From assembly GCF_014199415.1 (NCBI RefSeq), contig NZ_JACIJN010000004.1, positions 186,001 to 250,000 on the forward strand: a stretch of DNA of 64,000 bases, written 5' to 3'. A program made the translations under genes and the position numbers. The notes beneath the pieces were generated by a model that saw only the letters and a list, made by a program, of their open reading frames with translations, was not told where the DNA came from and searched no databases. This document shows positions 26,301 through 35,274 of the stretch, in pieces. The number at the start of each line of letters is the position of its first letter. Position 1 is the stretch's first letter. This stretch comes from Sphingomonas endophytica. GTDB taxonomy: Bacteria > Pseudomonadota > Alphaproteobacteria > Sphingomonadales > Sphingomonadaceae.

Positions 26301-27992
26301 GATTACGATACGTCGTTGATCTCCGAAGGCGGCGGCGTGTTCGCGCGCGACATGAAGTCGATTCCGCTCACCCCGCAGGTGCAGGCCGCGCTCGGCATCA
26401 CCGCCGACCGGCTGGAGCCGATCGCGCTGATCGCCGCGATCCTGAAGAGCCCCGCCGACCTGATCTGGTTCGGCGGCATCGGCACCTATGTGAAGGCGGC
26501 GGCCGAGAACAACGCCACCGTCGGCGATCCCGCCAACGACCGGCTGCGCGTCGATGCCGAGGAATTGCGCGCGATCGCGATCGGCGAGGGCGCGAACCTC
26601 GGCGTCACGCAGGCGGCGCGGATCGCGTTCGCGGCGCGCGGCGGTCGGATCAACACCGACTTCATCGACAATTCGGCGGGCGTCGACTGCTCGGATAACG
26701 AGGTCAACATCAAGATCGCGCTCAACCGCGAGATGATCGCGGGCCGGCTGTCGTTCGAGGATCGCAACATCCTGCTCGGCAGCATGACCGACGATGTCGC
26801 GCAACTGGTGCTGGAGGACAATCGCCTGCAGACGCTCGGCCTGTCGATCGCCGAGCGCGGCGGCGCGCAGGCGCTGCCCAGCTACGTCCGGCTGATCGAG
26901 GTGTTCGAGGAAGCCGGGCGGCTCGACCGCCATGTCGAGGGGCTGGCGAACAACACCGACCTGCTGCGCCGCACCGGCGAGGGGCGCGGGCTTACCCGCC
27001 CCGAACTCGCGGTGCTGCTCGCGACCGCGAAACTGTCGTTGCAGGACGAGATCGAGCATTCGGCGCTCGGCGAGGACGAGGCGCTGCTCCCCGACTTGCA
27101 CGCTGCTTTCCCGCACGCGATGCAGGAGCAATTCGCCCCCGCGATCGACGCGCACCGCCTGCGCGCCGAAATCGTCGCGACCAAGCTCGCCAACCGCATC
27201 GTCAACCGCATCGGCATCCTCCATCCGTTCGAGCTGGCGGAGGAAGAAGGCGCCACGCTCGCCGACATCGCCGCGATGTTCGTCGTCGCCGAGCGCCAAT
27301 TCGGCCTCGCAGCCTTGTGGCAGGCGATCGAAACCACGCCGATGCCGGAAGCCGGGCGGCTGGCGCTGTTCGACGAGGTCGCGGTCGCGGTGCGGTCGCA
27401 GATCGCCGACCTGCTCCGCGCCACCGCGCCCGGCACGCTGCCCGCGACCGTGCTCGCGCGGCTGTCGGGCGGGATCGACCGGCTGGCGGCGGCGACCGAC
27501 GACCTGCTGCTCGACGAGGCGCGCGCGCATTCGCGGCGGATCGCCGACACGCTGGAGGCGGCCGGCGCGCCGCACGATCTCGCGCTCAGTGTCGTGCTGT
27601 TGTTCGAACTCGACGGCGCGGTCGGGCTCGCCGATCTCGGCGAGCGCGCCGCGATCGACGAGACGCAATTGGCGCGCGCCTTCACGCGGCTCGGCGAAGG
27701 GCTCGGGCTCGACTGGGCGCAGGGCACCGCGACGCGCATCAACCCCAGCGACCCGTGGGAGCGGCTGTTGATCGCCGGCCTCGCGCGCGACTTCCAGCAA
27801 TTGCGGCTCGACTTCCTCGGCCGCGGCGGCGCGAGCGATCCGGTCGCGCTGGTCGACGCCTGGCTGTCGAAGAACGCCGCGCGCGTCGGGCAATTCCGCG
27901 CAGTGATCGATCGCGCCCGCAACGCGCAGGCGCCCAATGCGGCGATGCTGGCGCAGATCGCGGGTCAGGCGCGCGTGCTGCTCGGGCGCTGA
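23364..27992 (+). CDS. gdhB: NAD-specific glutamate dehydrogenase, large (GDH2/Bact_GDH) type
   Basis: The 1542-residue enzyme deaminates glutamate to 2-oxoglutarate and ammonia with NAD+. The length fits the large bacterial family (roughly 1500-1650). The N-terminal 700 residues carry the ACT-like regulatory region (for example MPFLVDSVAAAIGDRDIAVD). The catalytic core begins near residue 735 with GIHLRAGPVARGGLRWSDRR and DDFRTEILGLMKAQ, then NAVIVPTGAKGGFYAKQLP containing the catalytic Lys, and the dinucleotide fold near 920 with VVGCGDMSGDVFGNGM. A long C-terminal helical part follows. It links amino-acid catabolism with the TCA genes further along and with the ntr system. No operon partner follows. 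Confidence 0.95.
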   Translation: MPEKSLQILSAALAARLTYRALPGELAGFGEDKQAEAAAFLAQTAAVRAPGTPVLALEQLPGDGARRRMRLAIVNDDMPFLVDSVAAAIGDRDIAVDRVIHPVIRVSRDAEGRLTDIEGADGRPESMIYIELERVDARDRRALTDEIERLLADVRVAVRDWRAMQGTLAADAGVIDDVGGDPEGAALLRWFLDRHFTLLGHERWHADGTVDAAAPLGIVVNEHEVPILADRSRRLAIDYFTAGNSAPLLLKSSLISPVHRRVPLDLLVVPIHTGGRVTGLSIHAGLWTSAALNAPPRSVPVLRQRLAASEAKFGFDPAGHTGKALTHAIATLPHDLMTAISAASMEELALTAMSLADRPRPKLVLVPSPLGRHLYAFVWLPRDEMTTARRVAIGEMLGEAANGQVLNWSTSVEDGRVALLRYTIDLRGAGVLPDALTLDAQLEKMVRGWTPSIEAALADEVGPARAARLALRHAAAFPVRYRTGASADEAARDIVSIANLDGDADREVRFTAGGDGMLHLKVYRQGGPLALSDAVPALEHFGFRVIEEMPTALTDEERSSIHDFTLETKADIPAVLASADTLQEALAQVLEGRAEDDGFNRLMLEAGLSPSEVVLFRAWYRYLRQAGMSYGPANVVDTLTRVRPVTKALVERFVAVHDPASTADAEAAQGVIDAGLDAVTGIDDDRILRAFRAVIDATLRTNAFTEAANEALAFKLDSAKIPGLPAPLPWREVWVYSPRVEGIHLRAGPVARGGLRWSDRRDDFRTEILGLMKAQRVKNAVIVPTGAKGGFYAKQLPAPSNRDAWLAEGTEAYRIFIRTLLSITDNIENGTVVHPQGVTILDGEDPYFVVAADKGTATFSDVANAIALDRDFWLGDAFASGGSQGYDHKAMGITAKGAWVSVQRHFAERGVDVQADPIRVVGCGDMSGDVFGNGMLLSKAIKLVAAFDHRHIFLDPDPDPAASWAERARMFALPRSSWADYDTSLISEGGGVFARDMKSIPLTPQVQAALGITADRLEPIALIAAILKSPADLIWFGGIGTYVKAAAENNATVGDPANDRLRVDAEELRAIAIGEGANLGVTQAARIAFAARGGRINTDFIDNSAGVDCSDNEVNIKIALNREMIAGRLSFEDRNILLGSMTDDVAQLVLEDNRLQTLGLSIAERGGAQALPSYVRLIEVFEEAGRLDRHVEGLANNTDLLRRTGEGRGLTRPELAVLLATAKLSLQDEIEHSALGEDEALLPDLHAAFPHAMQEQFAPAIDAHRLRAEIVATKLANRIVNRIGILHPFELAEEEGATLADIAAMFVVAERQFGLAALWQAIETTPMPEAGRLALFDEVAVAVRSQIADLLRATAPGTLPATVLARLSGGIDRLAAATDDLLLDEARAHSRRIADTLEAAGAPHDLALSVVLLFELDGAVGLADLGERAAIDETQLARAFTRLGEGLGLDWAQGTATRINPSDPWERLLIAGLARDFQQLRLDFLGRGGASDPVALVDAWLSKNAARVGQFRAVIDRARNAQAPNAAMLAQIAGQARVLLGR

Positions 27993-28437
27993 CCCCCTGA
28001 AGCCCCTCCCCTCGGGAGGGGGGGGGAGGGCTGTCCTACACAACCACGATCCGTCGTTGCTTCCCCGGCGAAGGCCGGGGAAGCAATCCAGAGCGTTCTG
28101 TTCCGGCGCTGGGTGGCTTCGCGCTGCGCAAAACGACAATCTTTCTTGAGAGAGCGTCGGAAGAGCTTGCCCGCCCGATCCATACTGAGCCTGACGAAGC
28201 ATGTGGCTATCTGCCCTCTCCACATCCGGCGCGACGTTCGCGAAGAAGCCAGCTGCATCGCGCGGGCGCAGCAGCTTGAGCCAGATCAACGTCGCCGCGC
28301 CGATGCCCCATAAACTCACTGACATAGAACAACTTCTGACTTAAATTACTGCGAAAGCAGCCAAGTCATGTCGCAGATCAAACGACTTCTCGCCGGCCCG
28401 GCGGTTGCGTCTCCGTCTTTGTCATCGGAGAAGCAGC
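27993..28437. other. Intergenic stretch with dispersed palindromes
   Basis: These 445 bases between gdhB and manganese catalase hold a GC-rich hairpin at 28000-28025, the palindrome at 28057-28086, a CATACTGAGCCTGACGAAGC string near 28181-28200 typical of sphingomonad intergenic repeats, and a more AT-rich stretch at 28316-28370 that may contain the catalase promoter. A minus-strand frame beginning near 28325 encodes a hydrophobic start (LWGIGAATLIWLKLLRP) but then runs through the repeats, so I do not call it a gene. Confidence 0.5.
28057..28086. repeat. Palindromic intergenic element (TTGCTTCCCCGGC type)
   Basis: TTGCTTCCCCGGC-GAA-GGCCGGGGAAGCAA forms a near-perfect hairpin after gdhB and is followed by TCCAG, the same end (AAGCAATCCAG) as the elements at 30027-30102 and 63658-63734. 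It could act as a transcription end but has no T-run. Confidence 0.65.
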
Positions 28438-29292
28438 ATGTATTATCACGACAGGCGCCTTCAGTACCCCGTCACGGTCGAGAAGCCCGATCCCGCCTTC
28501 GCGCGAATGCTGCAACAGGCGATCGGCGGCGTGGAGGGCGAGATCCGCGTCTGCATGCAATATTTCTTCCAGGCGTGGGGCAATCGCGCGCCGACGCCAA
28601 AATATCGCGACATGCTGCTGCACACCGCGACCGAGGAGATCGGCCATATCGAGATGCTCGCCACCGCGGTGGCGCTCAATCTCGACAAGGCGCCGGCCTC
28701 GCTGCAGGAAGAAGGCGCGGCCGACGGGATCGTCGGTGCGGTGATGGGTGGCGGCAACGGCCGGCAGGAGATCGAAGGCCTGATCCACAAGAACCTGCTG
28801 TCGGGCGGGCTCGCGGCGATGCCGATGGATTCCGACGGTGTGCCGTTCAACATGAGCCACGTCTATGCGAGCGGCAACGTCGCGGCCGACATGTATTGCA
28901 ACGTGGCCGCCGAGAGCACCGGGCGCGTGCTGGCGGTGCGACTGTTCAACGCCGCGCATGACGAGGGCATGAAGAAGATGCTCCACTACATGATTGCGCG
29001 CGACACGATGCACCAGCAGCAATGGCTGGCGGTGATCGAGGAATTGGGCGGCGCGGCGGCCAATCTCCCGATCCCGAACAGCTTCCCGCAGGAGCAGGAG
29101 GATCAGGAGAACAACTACAATTTCTATGCCACCGCGGCGGACGGCAGCTATCCCGAGGGGCGCTGGACCAGCGGCCCGTCGATCGACGGGCGCGGCGAGT
29201 TCACCGTTTTCCCGAACAAGCCGCTCGGCGAGGAACCGATCCTCGGACCGGCGCGCCCCGACAGCGGCGCGCAGGACAAGCAGATCGGCTAA
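28438..29292 (+). CDS. Manganese (non-haem) catalase
   Basis: The 284-residue product has the di-manganese four-helix bundle signature. GGVEGEIRVCMQYFFQAW supplies the first Glu (residue 35), TATEEIGHIEML supplies the E-x2-H pair (67 and 70), and NAAHDEGMKKMLHYMIARDT holds the second set of ligands. The N-terminus MYYHDRRLQYPVTVEKPDPA and the tail with PNKPLGEEPILGPARPD are characteristic. It disproportionates hydrogen peroxide without haem. The ATG at 28438 has CGGAGAAG upstream. It stands alone, next to the iron-uptake genes; a peroxide or iron-limitation role is suggested by family only. Confidence 0.93.
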   Translation: MYYHDRRLQYPVTVEKPDPAFARMLQQAIGGVEGEIRVCMQYFFQAWGNRAPTPKYRDMLLHTATEEIGHIEMLATAVALNLDKAPASLQEEGAADGIVGAVMGGGNGRQEIEGLIHKNLLSGGLAAMPMDSDGVPFNMSHVYASGNVAADMYCNVAAESTGRVLAVRLFNAAHDEGMKKMLHYMIARDTMHQQQWLAVIEELGGAAANLPIPNSFPQEQEDQENNYNFYATAADGSYPEGRWTSGPSIDGRGEFTVFPNKPLGEEPILGPARPDSGAQDKQIG

Positions 29293-29325
29293 GGCCATGG
29301 CGGGCGGGGCTCTGCGCTCCGCCCG

Positions 29326-30009
29326 CTACACCTCCGCCCAGCGGCGCAGCAGATTGTGGTACACGCCCGTCAGCTGCACCGTCGCCGCCGCGCCCTGCCC
29401 CTGCGCCGCGGCGACCGCCTGCACGCCCTGATCGAGTTCGAACAGGATGCGCCGCGCACCATCGTCGCGGACCATCGACTGGATCCAGAAGAAGCTCGCC
29501 ACCCGCACCCCACGCGTCACCGGCGCGACGCGGTGCAGGCTCGACGCCGGATACAGCACCATATGCCCGGCGGGCAGCTTGACCGCCTGCGTCCCGAACT
29601 GTTCCTCGATCACCAGCTCGCCGCCGTCATAACTGTCCGGATCGGCAAGGAAGAGCGTCGCGGACAGATCGCTGCGGAGACGGAAGTCGCTGCCGCGCTT
29701 GATGCGGATCGCATTGTCGACGTGAACGCCGAAGTCCTGCCCGCCCTCGTAGCGGTTGAACAGCGGCGGGAAGACCTTCGCCGGCAACGCCGCCGCCACG
29801 AACAGCGGCGTGCGGCCCAGCGCGTCGAGAATCGTCGCCCCCGCTGCACGCGCCGCCGCGCCGTCCTCGGGCAACTGGCGATTGCGCTTGGCGAGCGCCG
29901 CCTGCGGCCCGGAGGTCGCATTGCCGTCGACCCAGTCCGCCGCGTCGATCGTCGCGCGCACCTCTGCAAGGGTCGCAGCGTCGAGCACGTCGGGGATCGC
30001 GATCAGCAT
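29326..30009 (-). CDS. piuC: PKHD-type Fe(II)/2-oxoglutarate dioxygenase, PiuC family
   Basis: The 227-residue product matches the PiuC/YbiX family. The facial triad is visible as H96 and D98 in GVHVDNA and H159 in [12 protein letters not shown], with a following Arg for 2-oxoglutarate. [12 protein letters not shown] and the closing [11 protein letters not shown] are also conserved. These enzymes are typically encoded next to siderophore receptors, and here the TonB receptor lies 109 bases upstream on the same strand. The ATG at 30009 has AAGGA at proper spacing; an earlier ATG at 30051 would lie inside the repeat. The substrate is not known. Confidence 0.92.
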   Translation of the reverse strand: MLIAIPDVLDAATLAEVRATIDAADWVDGNATSGPQAALAKRNRQLPEDGAAARAAGATILDALGRTPLFVAAALPAKVFPPLFNRYEGGQDFGVHVDNAIRIKRGSDFRLRSDLSATLFLADPDSYDGGELVIEEQFGTQAVKLPAGHMVLYPASSLHRVAPVTRGVRVASFFWIQSMVRDDGARRILFELDQGVQAVAAAQGQGAAATVQLTGVYHNLLRRWAEV

Positions 30010-30026
30010 AAATGATCCTTTGCTAT

Positions 30027-30102
30027 CGTCATTGCGAGCGGAGCGAAGCAATCCAGGGCAGCTCGCGGAACACTGGATTGCTGCGCTACGCTCGCGATGA
30101 CA
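30027..30102. repeat. Inverted-repeat element between TonB receptor and piuC
   Basis: CATTGCGAGCGGAGCGAAGC with AATCCAG on the left arm faces CTGGATTGCTGCGCTACGCT with CGCGATGA on the right, with about 16 bases between. The same unit recurs at 63658-63734. It fills most of the 108-base gap and could end or stabilise the receptor transcript. Confidence 0.8.
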
Positions 30103-30117
30103 GCGGATGTACGTGCG

Positions 30118-32541
30118 TCAGAAGCTGTAGAACAGGCTCAGCACCGCCTGCCGCCGCTCGCCCGGCATTGCCCAGCCGCCAGTGACCACTCCGGTCGTCG
30201 CATTGATGTTGTTGCGCACGTTGGTGAGGTACTTTTCGTCGGTGACGTTCTGGACGTTGAGCTGCATCGTCAGCCCCTGACGGAAGCTGTACGCCAGATA
30301 GGCGCGGTGGATCAGATAATCGTCGGTCTTGAGCAGCGCAGCATTGGCGAGCGTCGGGACATAGGTGGTGAACGCGCCCTGATAGGTCAGGCCATAGCCG
30401 AGCTCGAGGCCGAACGGCAGCTTGTAGGTGGTGAACAGGCTGCCCGAATGCGGCGGGGTCTGCACCAGCTCAAAGCCTTTCTGCGGATCGGGCACCGCAA
30501 CCGAATTACCGCATCCCGCTGCCCCGGCATTCCTGAGGCAGTAATTGGACACCGATTGCCGCACCTCGCTGTCGAGATAGGTGTAATTGGCGAAGATCGT
30601 CCAGTTGCGCGTGATGTTGCCCGACGCGCCGAGCGCGATCCCGTCGACGCGGCTGCGCCCATCGAGCACCTGCACCGTCGGCAGCGCGGGATCGTTCGAG
30701 GGGATGCGATAGTTGCTCCGCTCGTTGCGGAACGCCGCGGCGGTCAGCTCCAGCCGTCGCCCGAACAGCCCGGCCTTGACCCCGACCTCGTAATTGCGCG
30801 CGGTCTCCGGCGCGACGCCGCAGGTGTTGGTGACGATCGCGCTCGACACGCTGACGCAGCCGAGCCGCACCGTCGCTGACGACGGCGTCTTGGCATTGCC
30901 GTAGCTGGCGTAGAGGCTGACGTCCTCCACGGGGTGATAGACCAGCCCCGCGCGATACGAGAACAGCCGTTCGCGGTTCAACTGGCGCGCCTGAGCGGCG
31001 ACCGGCTGCGTCACCCCCGGCGCTGCGGCGACCGGCAATTGCTCGAACTCGGCATGTTGCTGTTCCCAGCGGACCCCGGCGTTGACCTCGACGTGCCGCC
31101 CAAGCTCCAGCGTATCGAACGCATATACGGCGACGTTGCGCGTCGACGATTTGGAATGCGCGGTGGCGACGTAGTTGATCGGCCCGCGATAATTGGTGTC
31201 GGGGTTGCTGATCGCCAGCAACGGCAGCGGCGCGATCGCCGAGCCATCGGCATTGCGCAACAGCGAGCCGGTGACGATCCGGTAATCCTCGACCATCCAC
31301 GACACGCCGACATTGGCGACGTTGCGGATGCCACCCTTGTCGCCATGTTCCAGCCGGATGTCGGTCTGGTTGGCCAAGAGCTGGTTGACCTGATCGCGGA
31401 TCAACCCCCGCGGTCCGGACGGCAGCCACTGCCCGGCAGGAATGGTGAGCGCCGTGCCGTTGACCGTCGTGGTGCAGGCCGCGCCGGTCGTCTTCCCCGC
31501 CACCTGCACCGGCTGCGTCCCGCTTGCCAGACAGAACGTCCCCTGCGGCGCGCTGGTGACGCTATACTGGCCGACGCGCTGCCAACGCGTCAGATTGCGC
31601 ACCGACAGATGCTCGTTGACCTGATGGCGCAGCGTCGCGGTCAGCCGGTCGACGTCCACGTCCTGCCGGTCGAGATTGCGGTAGCCGTAATAGTCGCTGC
31701 GATCCGCGCCGGGGATGAGGCCGCCGACGAGATCGTTGTTGAAATACGGAATGCCGTACAACGGCGTGTTGCGGTCCTGCTGGTGGACATAGGCGAGCGT
31801 CAGGCTGGTCGGCCCGTCCATCCCGATCGTCACCGCCGGAGCCACGCCCCAGCGCTTGTACTTCTCGACATCTCGGCCGGGTACGTCGTTATGGTGATAA
31901 ACCGCGTTGAGCCGGACGCCGACCATGTCGCTCACCCGCTCATTGGCGTCGAGCGCGGCGCGGTAATAATGGTCGGTGCCGATCGCCGCCTGCGCGATCG
32001 TCAGATCTTCGGGGCGCGGCTCCTTGCTGACGAGATTGATCGTGCCGCCGACCGAGCCCGAGCCGTTGAACACCGAATTGGCACCGTTGTAGACTTCGAT
32101 CTGCTGCAGGTTGAACGGATCGGTGCGGCTATATTGGGCGCTGTCGCGGATGCCGTCGATCGTGATGTCGTTGTTGGCCGAATAGCCGCGCAGGTTGATG
32201 CTGTCGCCATAGCCGCCCCCGCCCTCGCCCGCGCCGAAGGTGATGCCCGGCAGCGTCTGGAGCGCGTCGCGCAGCGTCAGCAGGTTCTGTTTGCGAAGCA
32301 CCTGGTCCGAGATCACCGTCACGGTCTGCGGCGTATCGAGCAGCGCGGCGGTCGCCTTTGGGCTTTCGAGCTGGTCGGGGGCGCGTTCGCGCGCGCCGGT
32401 CACGACCACATCGTCGCGGTCGATCCGCGTCCTTCCGTCCTGCGCGGCGGCAGGGCGATCCGGCGTCTCCGCGGTTGCCGGAGCGGAGGCGATGAAGCCG
32501 ATGCAGGACAGCGCCAGAAACGACGCGGAAGGCGATGACAT
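30118..32541 (-). CDS. TonB-dependent catecholate-type siderophore receptor
   Basis: The 807-residue outer-membrane receptor has a signal peptide (MSSPSASFLALSCIGFIASA), a TonB-box-like DDVVVTGARER, a plug domain (TPQTVTVISDQVLRKQNLLT; TLPGITFGAGEGGGGYGDSI; LRGYSANNDITIDGIRDSAQ), the plug end GSGSVGGTINLVSKEPR, and a barrel ending VLSLFYSF with terminal Phe. The plug resembles Fiu/CirA-type catecholate receptors. ATG at 32541 is chosen for GGGGG eight bases upstream over ATG at 32556 with none. PiuC follows, and this receptor-dioxygenase pairing is known from pseudomonads and E. coli. Iron (Fur) control is expected but no clear Fur box is seen. Confidence 0.92.
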   Translation of the reverse strand: MSSPSASFLALSCIGFIASAPATAETPDRPAAAQDGRTRIDRDDVVVTGARERAPDQLESPKATAALLDTPQTVTVISDQVLRKQNLLTLRDALQTLPGITFGAGEGGGGYGDSINLRGYSANNDITIDGIRDSAQYSRTDPFNLQQIEVYNGANSVFNGSGSVGGTINLVSKEPRPEDLTIAQAAIGTDHYYRAALDANERVSDMVGVRLNAVYHHNDVPGRDVEKYKRWGVAPAVTIGMDGPTSLTLAYVHQQDRNTPLYGIPYFNNDLVGGLIPGADRSDYYGYRNLDRQDVDVDRLTATLRHQVNEHLSVRNLTRWQRVGQYSVTSAPQGTFCLASGTQPVQVAGKTTGAACTTTVNGTALTIPAGQWLPSGPRGLIRDQVNQLLANQTDIRLEHGDKGGIRNVANVGVSWMVEDYRIVTGSLLRNADGSAIAPLPLLAISNPDTNYRGPINYVATAHSKSSTRNVAVYAFDTLELGRHVEVNAGVRWEQQHAEFEQLPVAAAPGVTQPVAAQARQLNRERLFSYRAGLVYHPVEDVSLYASYGNAKTPSSATVRLGCVSVSSAIVTNTCGVAPETARNYEVGVKAGLFGRRLELTAAAFRNERSNYRIPSNDPALPTVQVLDGRSRVDGIALGASGNITRNWTIFANYTYLDSEVRQSVSNYCLRNAGAAGCGNSVAVPDPQKGFELVQTPPHSGSLFTTYKLPFGLELGYGLTYQGAFTTYVPTLANAALLKTDDYLIHRAYLAYSFRQGLTMQLNVQNVTDEKYLTNVRNNINATTGVVTGGWAMPGERRQAVLSLFYSF

Positions 32542-32572
32542 GTGTTGAACCCCCATTGTTATGGGCGCTCAG

Positions 32573-32875
32573 CTATTGCGAGTGACTTTCACTGTCAACG
32601 CTAATGCGACCGGATCGCATGTCCGTCGCAAAATGTTCAGGATTGTCGGCGAGATACGACCGAAGCGCGCTTGCCAGGTTCGGCGGTTCGTCTTGGGCGA
32701 TACGGAGCGCGTCGACGTGCGCCACCAGGGCGGACAGCGGAAGCGCATGCGCGACGGCGGCGCGTTCGAGTGCCGCCCAGAAGACGGGTTCGAGGCTGAC
32801 GGAGGTCGCATGCCCCGCGATCGTGACCGAGCGCTTGACCGGGCCGATGAAGCCGCCGTGCGGCGCTGCAATCAT
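32573..32875 (-). CDS. Ribbon-helix-helix domain protein
   Basis: The 100-residue product begins MIAAPHGGFIGPVKRSVTIA and then reads SLEPVFWAALERAAVAHALP, LSALVAHVDALR and NLASALRSYLAD. This is the RHH_4 layout: a beta-strand with a basic/Ser-rich face followed by two helices, common as a small stand-alone protein in alphaproteobacteria. RHH proteins bind DNA as dimers. The ATG at 32875 has GGAGG about ten bases upstream. It ends 31 bases before the preferred receptor start and on the same strand, so it could regulate or be co-transcribed with the receptor. Function is not established for this family. Confidence 0.72.
   Translation of the reverse strand: MIAAPHGGFIGPVKRSVTIAGHATSVSLEPVFWAALERAAVAHALPLSALVAHVDALRIAQDEPPNLASALRSYLADNPEHFATDMRSGRISVDSESHSQ
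32581..32598 (-). promoter_or_regulatory. Possible promoter/operator for the TonB receptor
   Basis: AGTGA-CTT-TCACT at 32581-32593 is a perfect five-base inverted repeat. On the minus strand it directly follows TTGACA (32598-32593, sharing one base), a good -35 box. A CATAAC string lies near 32559, but its spacing is too long for this -35. The site lies inside the last codons of the RHH gene. It may be an operator, possibly for that RHH protein. This is inference from symmetry and position. Confidence 0.35.
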
Positions 32876-33064
32876 GATCGTGTGACCTCCGCCCGCTCGC
32901 AACGCGCTTCACCGCGACCCCGGTGCCTCGGTCGCACCGGACCTGATCCGAACCCGGGGCTCCCTCTCCTGCCAGTCCGGACAGGAGCGGGATGGCGGAT
33001 CGCGGCGACGCGCCCGCCGTCCGGCGTCCCGCCTCAAGACCGGGGACGATGGGCGCGCTGCCGT

Positions 33065-34888
33065 CTACTCCGCATCGAACAGCGCGGCGAGCTGCTCGAT
33101 GATCGTCCCGCCCAATTGCTCGGCATCCATGATCGTCACCGCGCGGCTGTAATAGCGAGTCACGTCATGCCCGATGCCGATCGCGACCAGCTCGACCGGC
33201 GAGCGCTTCTCGATCCACGCGATCACCTGCCGCAAATGCCGCTCGAGATAGGACCCCGAATTGACGCTCAGCGTCGAATCATCGACCGGCGCACCGTCGG
33301 AGATGACCATCAGGATGCGCCGCTCCTCCGGCCGCGCCATCATCCGCGCGTGCGCCCACAGCAGCGCCTCGCCGTCGATATTCTCCTTGAGCAGCCCCTC
33401 GCGCATCATCAGCCCCAACGCGGGCCGCGCGCGCCGCCACGGCTCGTCGGCGCGTTTGTAGACGATGTGGCGGACGTCGTTGAGCCGCCCCGGCTGCGGC
33501 GGGCGTCCGGCCGCGAGCCAGGTCTCGCGGCTCTGCCCGCCCTTCCACGCGCGCGTGGTGAAGCCGAGGATCTCGGTCTTCACCCCGCACCGCTCCAAGG
33601 TGCGCGCGAGGATATCGGCGCTGATCGCCGCGATCGAGATCGGCCGCCCGCGCATCGATCCCGAATTGTCGATCAGTAGCGTCACCACCGTGTCGCGAAA
33701 ATCGGTGTCGCGCTCGATCTTGTAGCTCAGCGACTGGGTCGGATTGACCACCACGCGTGCCAGCCGTGCGGCGTCGAGCAGCCCCTCTTCCTGATCGAAA
33801 TCCCACGATCGCGACTGTTGCGCCATCAACCGTCGCTGGAGCCGGTTGGCGAGCTTCGACACCGCCGATTGCAGATGGACGAGCTGCTGGTCGAGATAGC
33901 CGCGCAGCCGCGCCAGTTCCTCGGCGTCGCACAATTCGGTCGCCGCGACGACTTCGTCGAACCGCTCGGTCCAGACCTTGTAATCGAAATGCGCGGACAG
34001 ATCGGTGGGCGGGCGGTTGGGGCGCACCGGCTGCATCCCCTCCTCGCCGTCGTCGCCGGGCTCGCCCTCGGCATCGTCGATATCGTCGCCTTCGAGCTGC
34101 TCGCTCTCGCCTTCCTGCGACTGATCGTCGCGCTGCTGGCCGCGCGCCTCGACCTCGGACTCGCCTTCCGAGCCTTCTGCCTCGCCCTCGTCGGCCTCGT
34201 CGGTCTCCTGTCCTTCCTCGCCTTCCTCGTCCTCGCCGCCCTCGTCGCTGTCCTGCGGCGCCTGTTCGCCCTCGACGAGTTCGAGCTGTTCGAGCAGCTT
34301 GCGGGTCAGCCCCTGAAAAGCGCGCTGGTCGTCGAGCGCGAGCGCGAGCGCGGAGAGGTCGACCTTGCCGTCGATCCACTCGCGCACCAGCGCCAGCCCC
34401 GGCTCGGCCTCGACCGGCGGCAGCCGTCCGGTCAGCGCCTCGCGCACCATCAGCCCCAGCGCCGAGGCGAGCGGCACCTCGCTCTTCGTCCGCGCGCGCG
34501 TGATCGGGTCGCTGCGCAGCCGCACGTCGAGCGCGCGCGCGAGATTGTCGGCGATCCCGTCATAGCCGCGACTGCCCAGCGCCTCGACGCGCGCCGTCTC
34601 GACCGCGTCATAGACCGACCGCGCCGTCGCCTCGGCGGGCGCGCCGCGCGCGTGGAGCGCGTCGTCGTGGTGGCGCAGCCGCAGCGCGAAACCATCGGCG
34701 AAGCCACGCGCCTCGGCGACCTGCTCGGCGGGCAGGGTCCGCGCCGGCATCGGCACGCGCAGATGCTTGCCCGACTGCGCGGGCGCATCGGCGGTATAGG
34801 CGAGTTCCACTTCCGCCTCGTCGGACAGCGCACGCGCGGTGCCGCCGAGCACGGCCTTGAAACGGTCGAGGGGGGTGTCGGTCGCCAT
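33065..34888 (-). CDS. cobT: Aerobic cobaltochelatase subunit CobT
   Basis: CobT forms, with the AAA+ protein CobS, the ATPase part of CobNST, which inserts cobalt into hydrogenobyrinic acid diamide in B12 synthesis. The 607-residue product has a helical N-terminal half (for example [20 protein letters not shown]), a very acidic linker at about 215-285 (runs of Glu/Asp/Gly), and a C-terminal von Willebrand A domain whose MIDAS starts [20 protein letters not shown] near residue 406. Its ATG overlaps the stop of the upstream PIN toxin gene (TAATG). cobN and other cob genes are not in the window. Confidence 0.94.
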   Translation of the reverse strand: MATDTPLDRFKAVLGGTARALSDEAEVELAYTADAPAQSGKHLRVPMPARTLPAEQVAEARGFADGFALRLRHHDDALHARGAPAEATARSVYDAVETARVEALGSRGYDGIADNLARALDVRLRSDPITRARTKSEVPLASALGLMVREALTGRLPPVEAEPGLALVREWIDGKVDLSALALALDDQRAFQGLTRKLLEQLELVEGEQAPQDSDEGGEDEEGEEGQETDEADEGEAEGSEGESEVEARGQQRDDQSQEGESEQLEGDDIDDAEGEPGDDGEEGMQPVRPNRPPTDLSAHFDYKVWTERFDEVVAATELCDAEELARLRGYLDQQLVHLQSAVSKLANRLQRRLMAQQSRSWDFDQEEGLLDAARLARVVVNPTQSLSYKIERDTDFRDTVVTLLIDNSGSMRGRPISIAAISADILARTLERCGVKTEILGFTTRAWKGGQSRETWLAAGRPPQPGRLNDVRHIVYKRADEPWRRARPALGLMMREGLLKENIDGEALLWAHARMMARPEERRILMVISDGAPVDDSTLSVNSGSYLERHLRQVIAWIEKRSPVELVAIGIGHDVTRYYSRAVTIMDAEQLGGTIIEQLAALFDAE

Positions 34889-35274
34889 TACCAGAACGTC
34901 TCACAGCCGAAATTGGCCATTACCTTATCGCACGTCACCAGAGTCAGGTCCTCCATCAGTGCCTGAGCGGCCAGCATGCGGTCGAAAGGGTCTTTATGTG
35001 CCCCCGGCAGCGCACCGCTGCGCACGCCATGCGCCATCGTGATCGACAACGCGCGAAACCCGTCGTCGGCCAGATAATGCTCGAAGTTTGCCATCCGGTC
35101 GGCGATGCCGGCCAGTTGCCCTTTGCGAACCTTGGTCGCGATCTCCCAGCCCGACGCCGCGCTGACGTAGACTTCGTTGTCACGATCCCCGATCGCCGCC
35201 TTCGCCCGATCCGGCAGCGTCGCGTCGTCGAACCACCACCATAGCAGCGCATGCGTGTCGAGCAGCAGTCGCAT
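34888..35274 (-). CDS. vapC: Type II toxin, PIN-domain ribonuclease (VapC family)
   Basis: The 128-residue PIN-domain product keeps the acidic active site: D6 in [16 protein letters not shown]44 in [15 protein letters not shown]95 and D98 in [14 protein letters not shown], and D116 in VTCDKV. All are intact, so it should be an active RNase if expressed. The ATG overlaps the antitoxin stop (TGATG) and its own stop overlaps the cobT ATG (TAATG). Such overlaps are normal between antitoxin and toxin, but the coupling to cobT is unusual. A TTG one codon earlier is possible and less likely. Confidence 0.93.
   Translation of the reverse strand: MRLLLDTHALLWWWFDDATLPDRAKAAIGDRDNEVYVSAASGWEIATKVRKGQLAGIADRMANFEHYLADDGFRALSITMAHGVRSGALPGAHKDPFDRMLAAQALMEDLTLVTCDKVMANFGCETFW

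Noticed and set aside
23070..28325. Minus-strand open frame of about 1750 codons opposite gdhB
   Set aside because: Antisense to a strongly conserved enzyme, rich in Arg/Gln/His and without domain similarity; such frames are common in GC-rich genomes with skewed third positions.
28113..28325. Possible small membrane protein on the minus strand (LWGIGAATLIWLKLLRP)
   Set aside because: Only the first 35 residues look protein-like, the frame then passes through dispersed repeats, and no ribosome site is visible.
33757..34966. Plus-strand frames opposite the acidic region of cobT
   Set aside because: They mirror the Glu/Asp-rich linker as low-complexity Leu/Arg/Pro text and show no domains.
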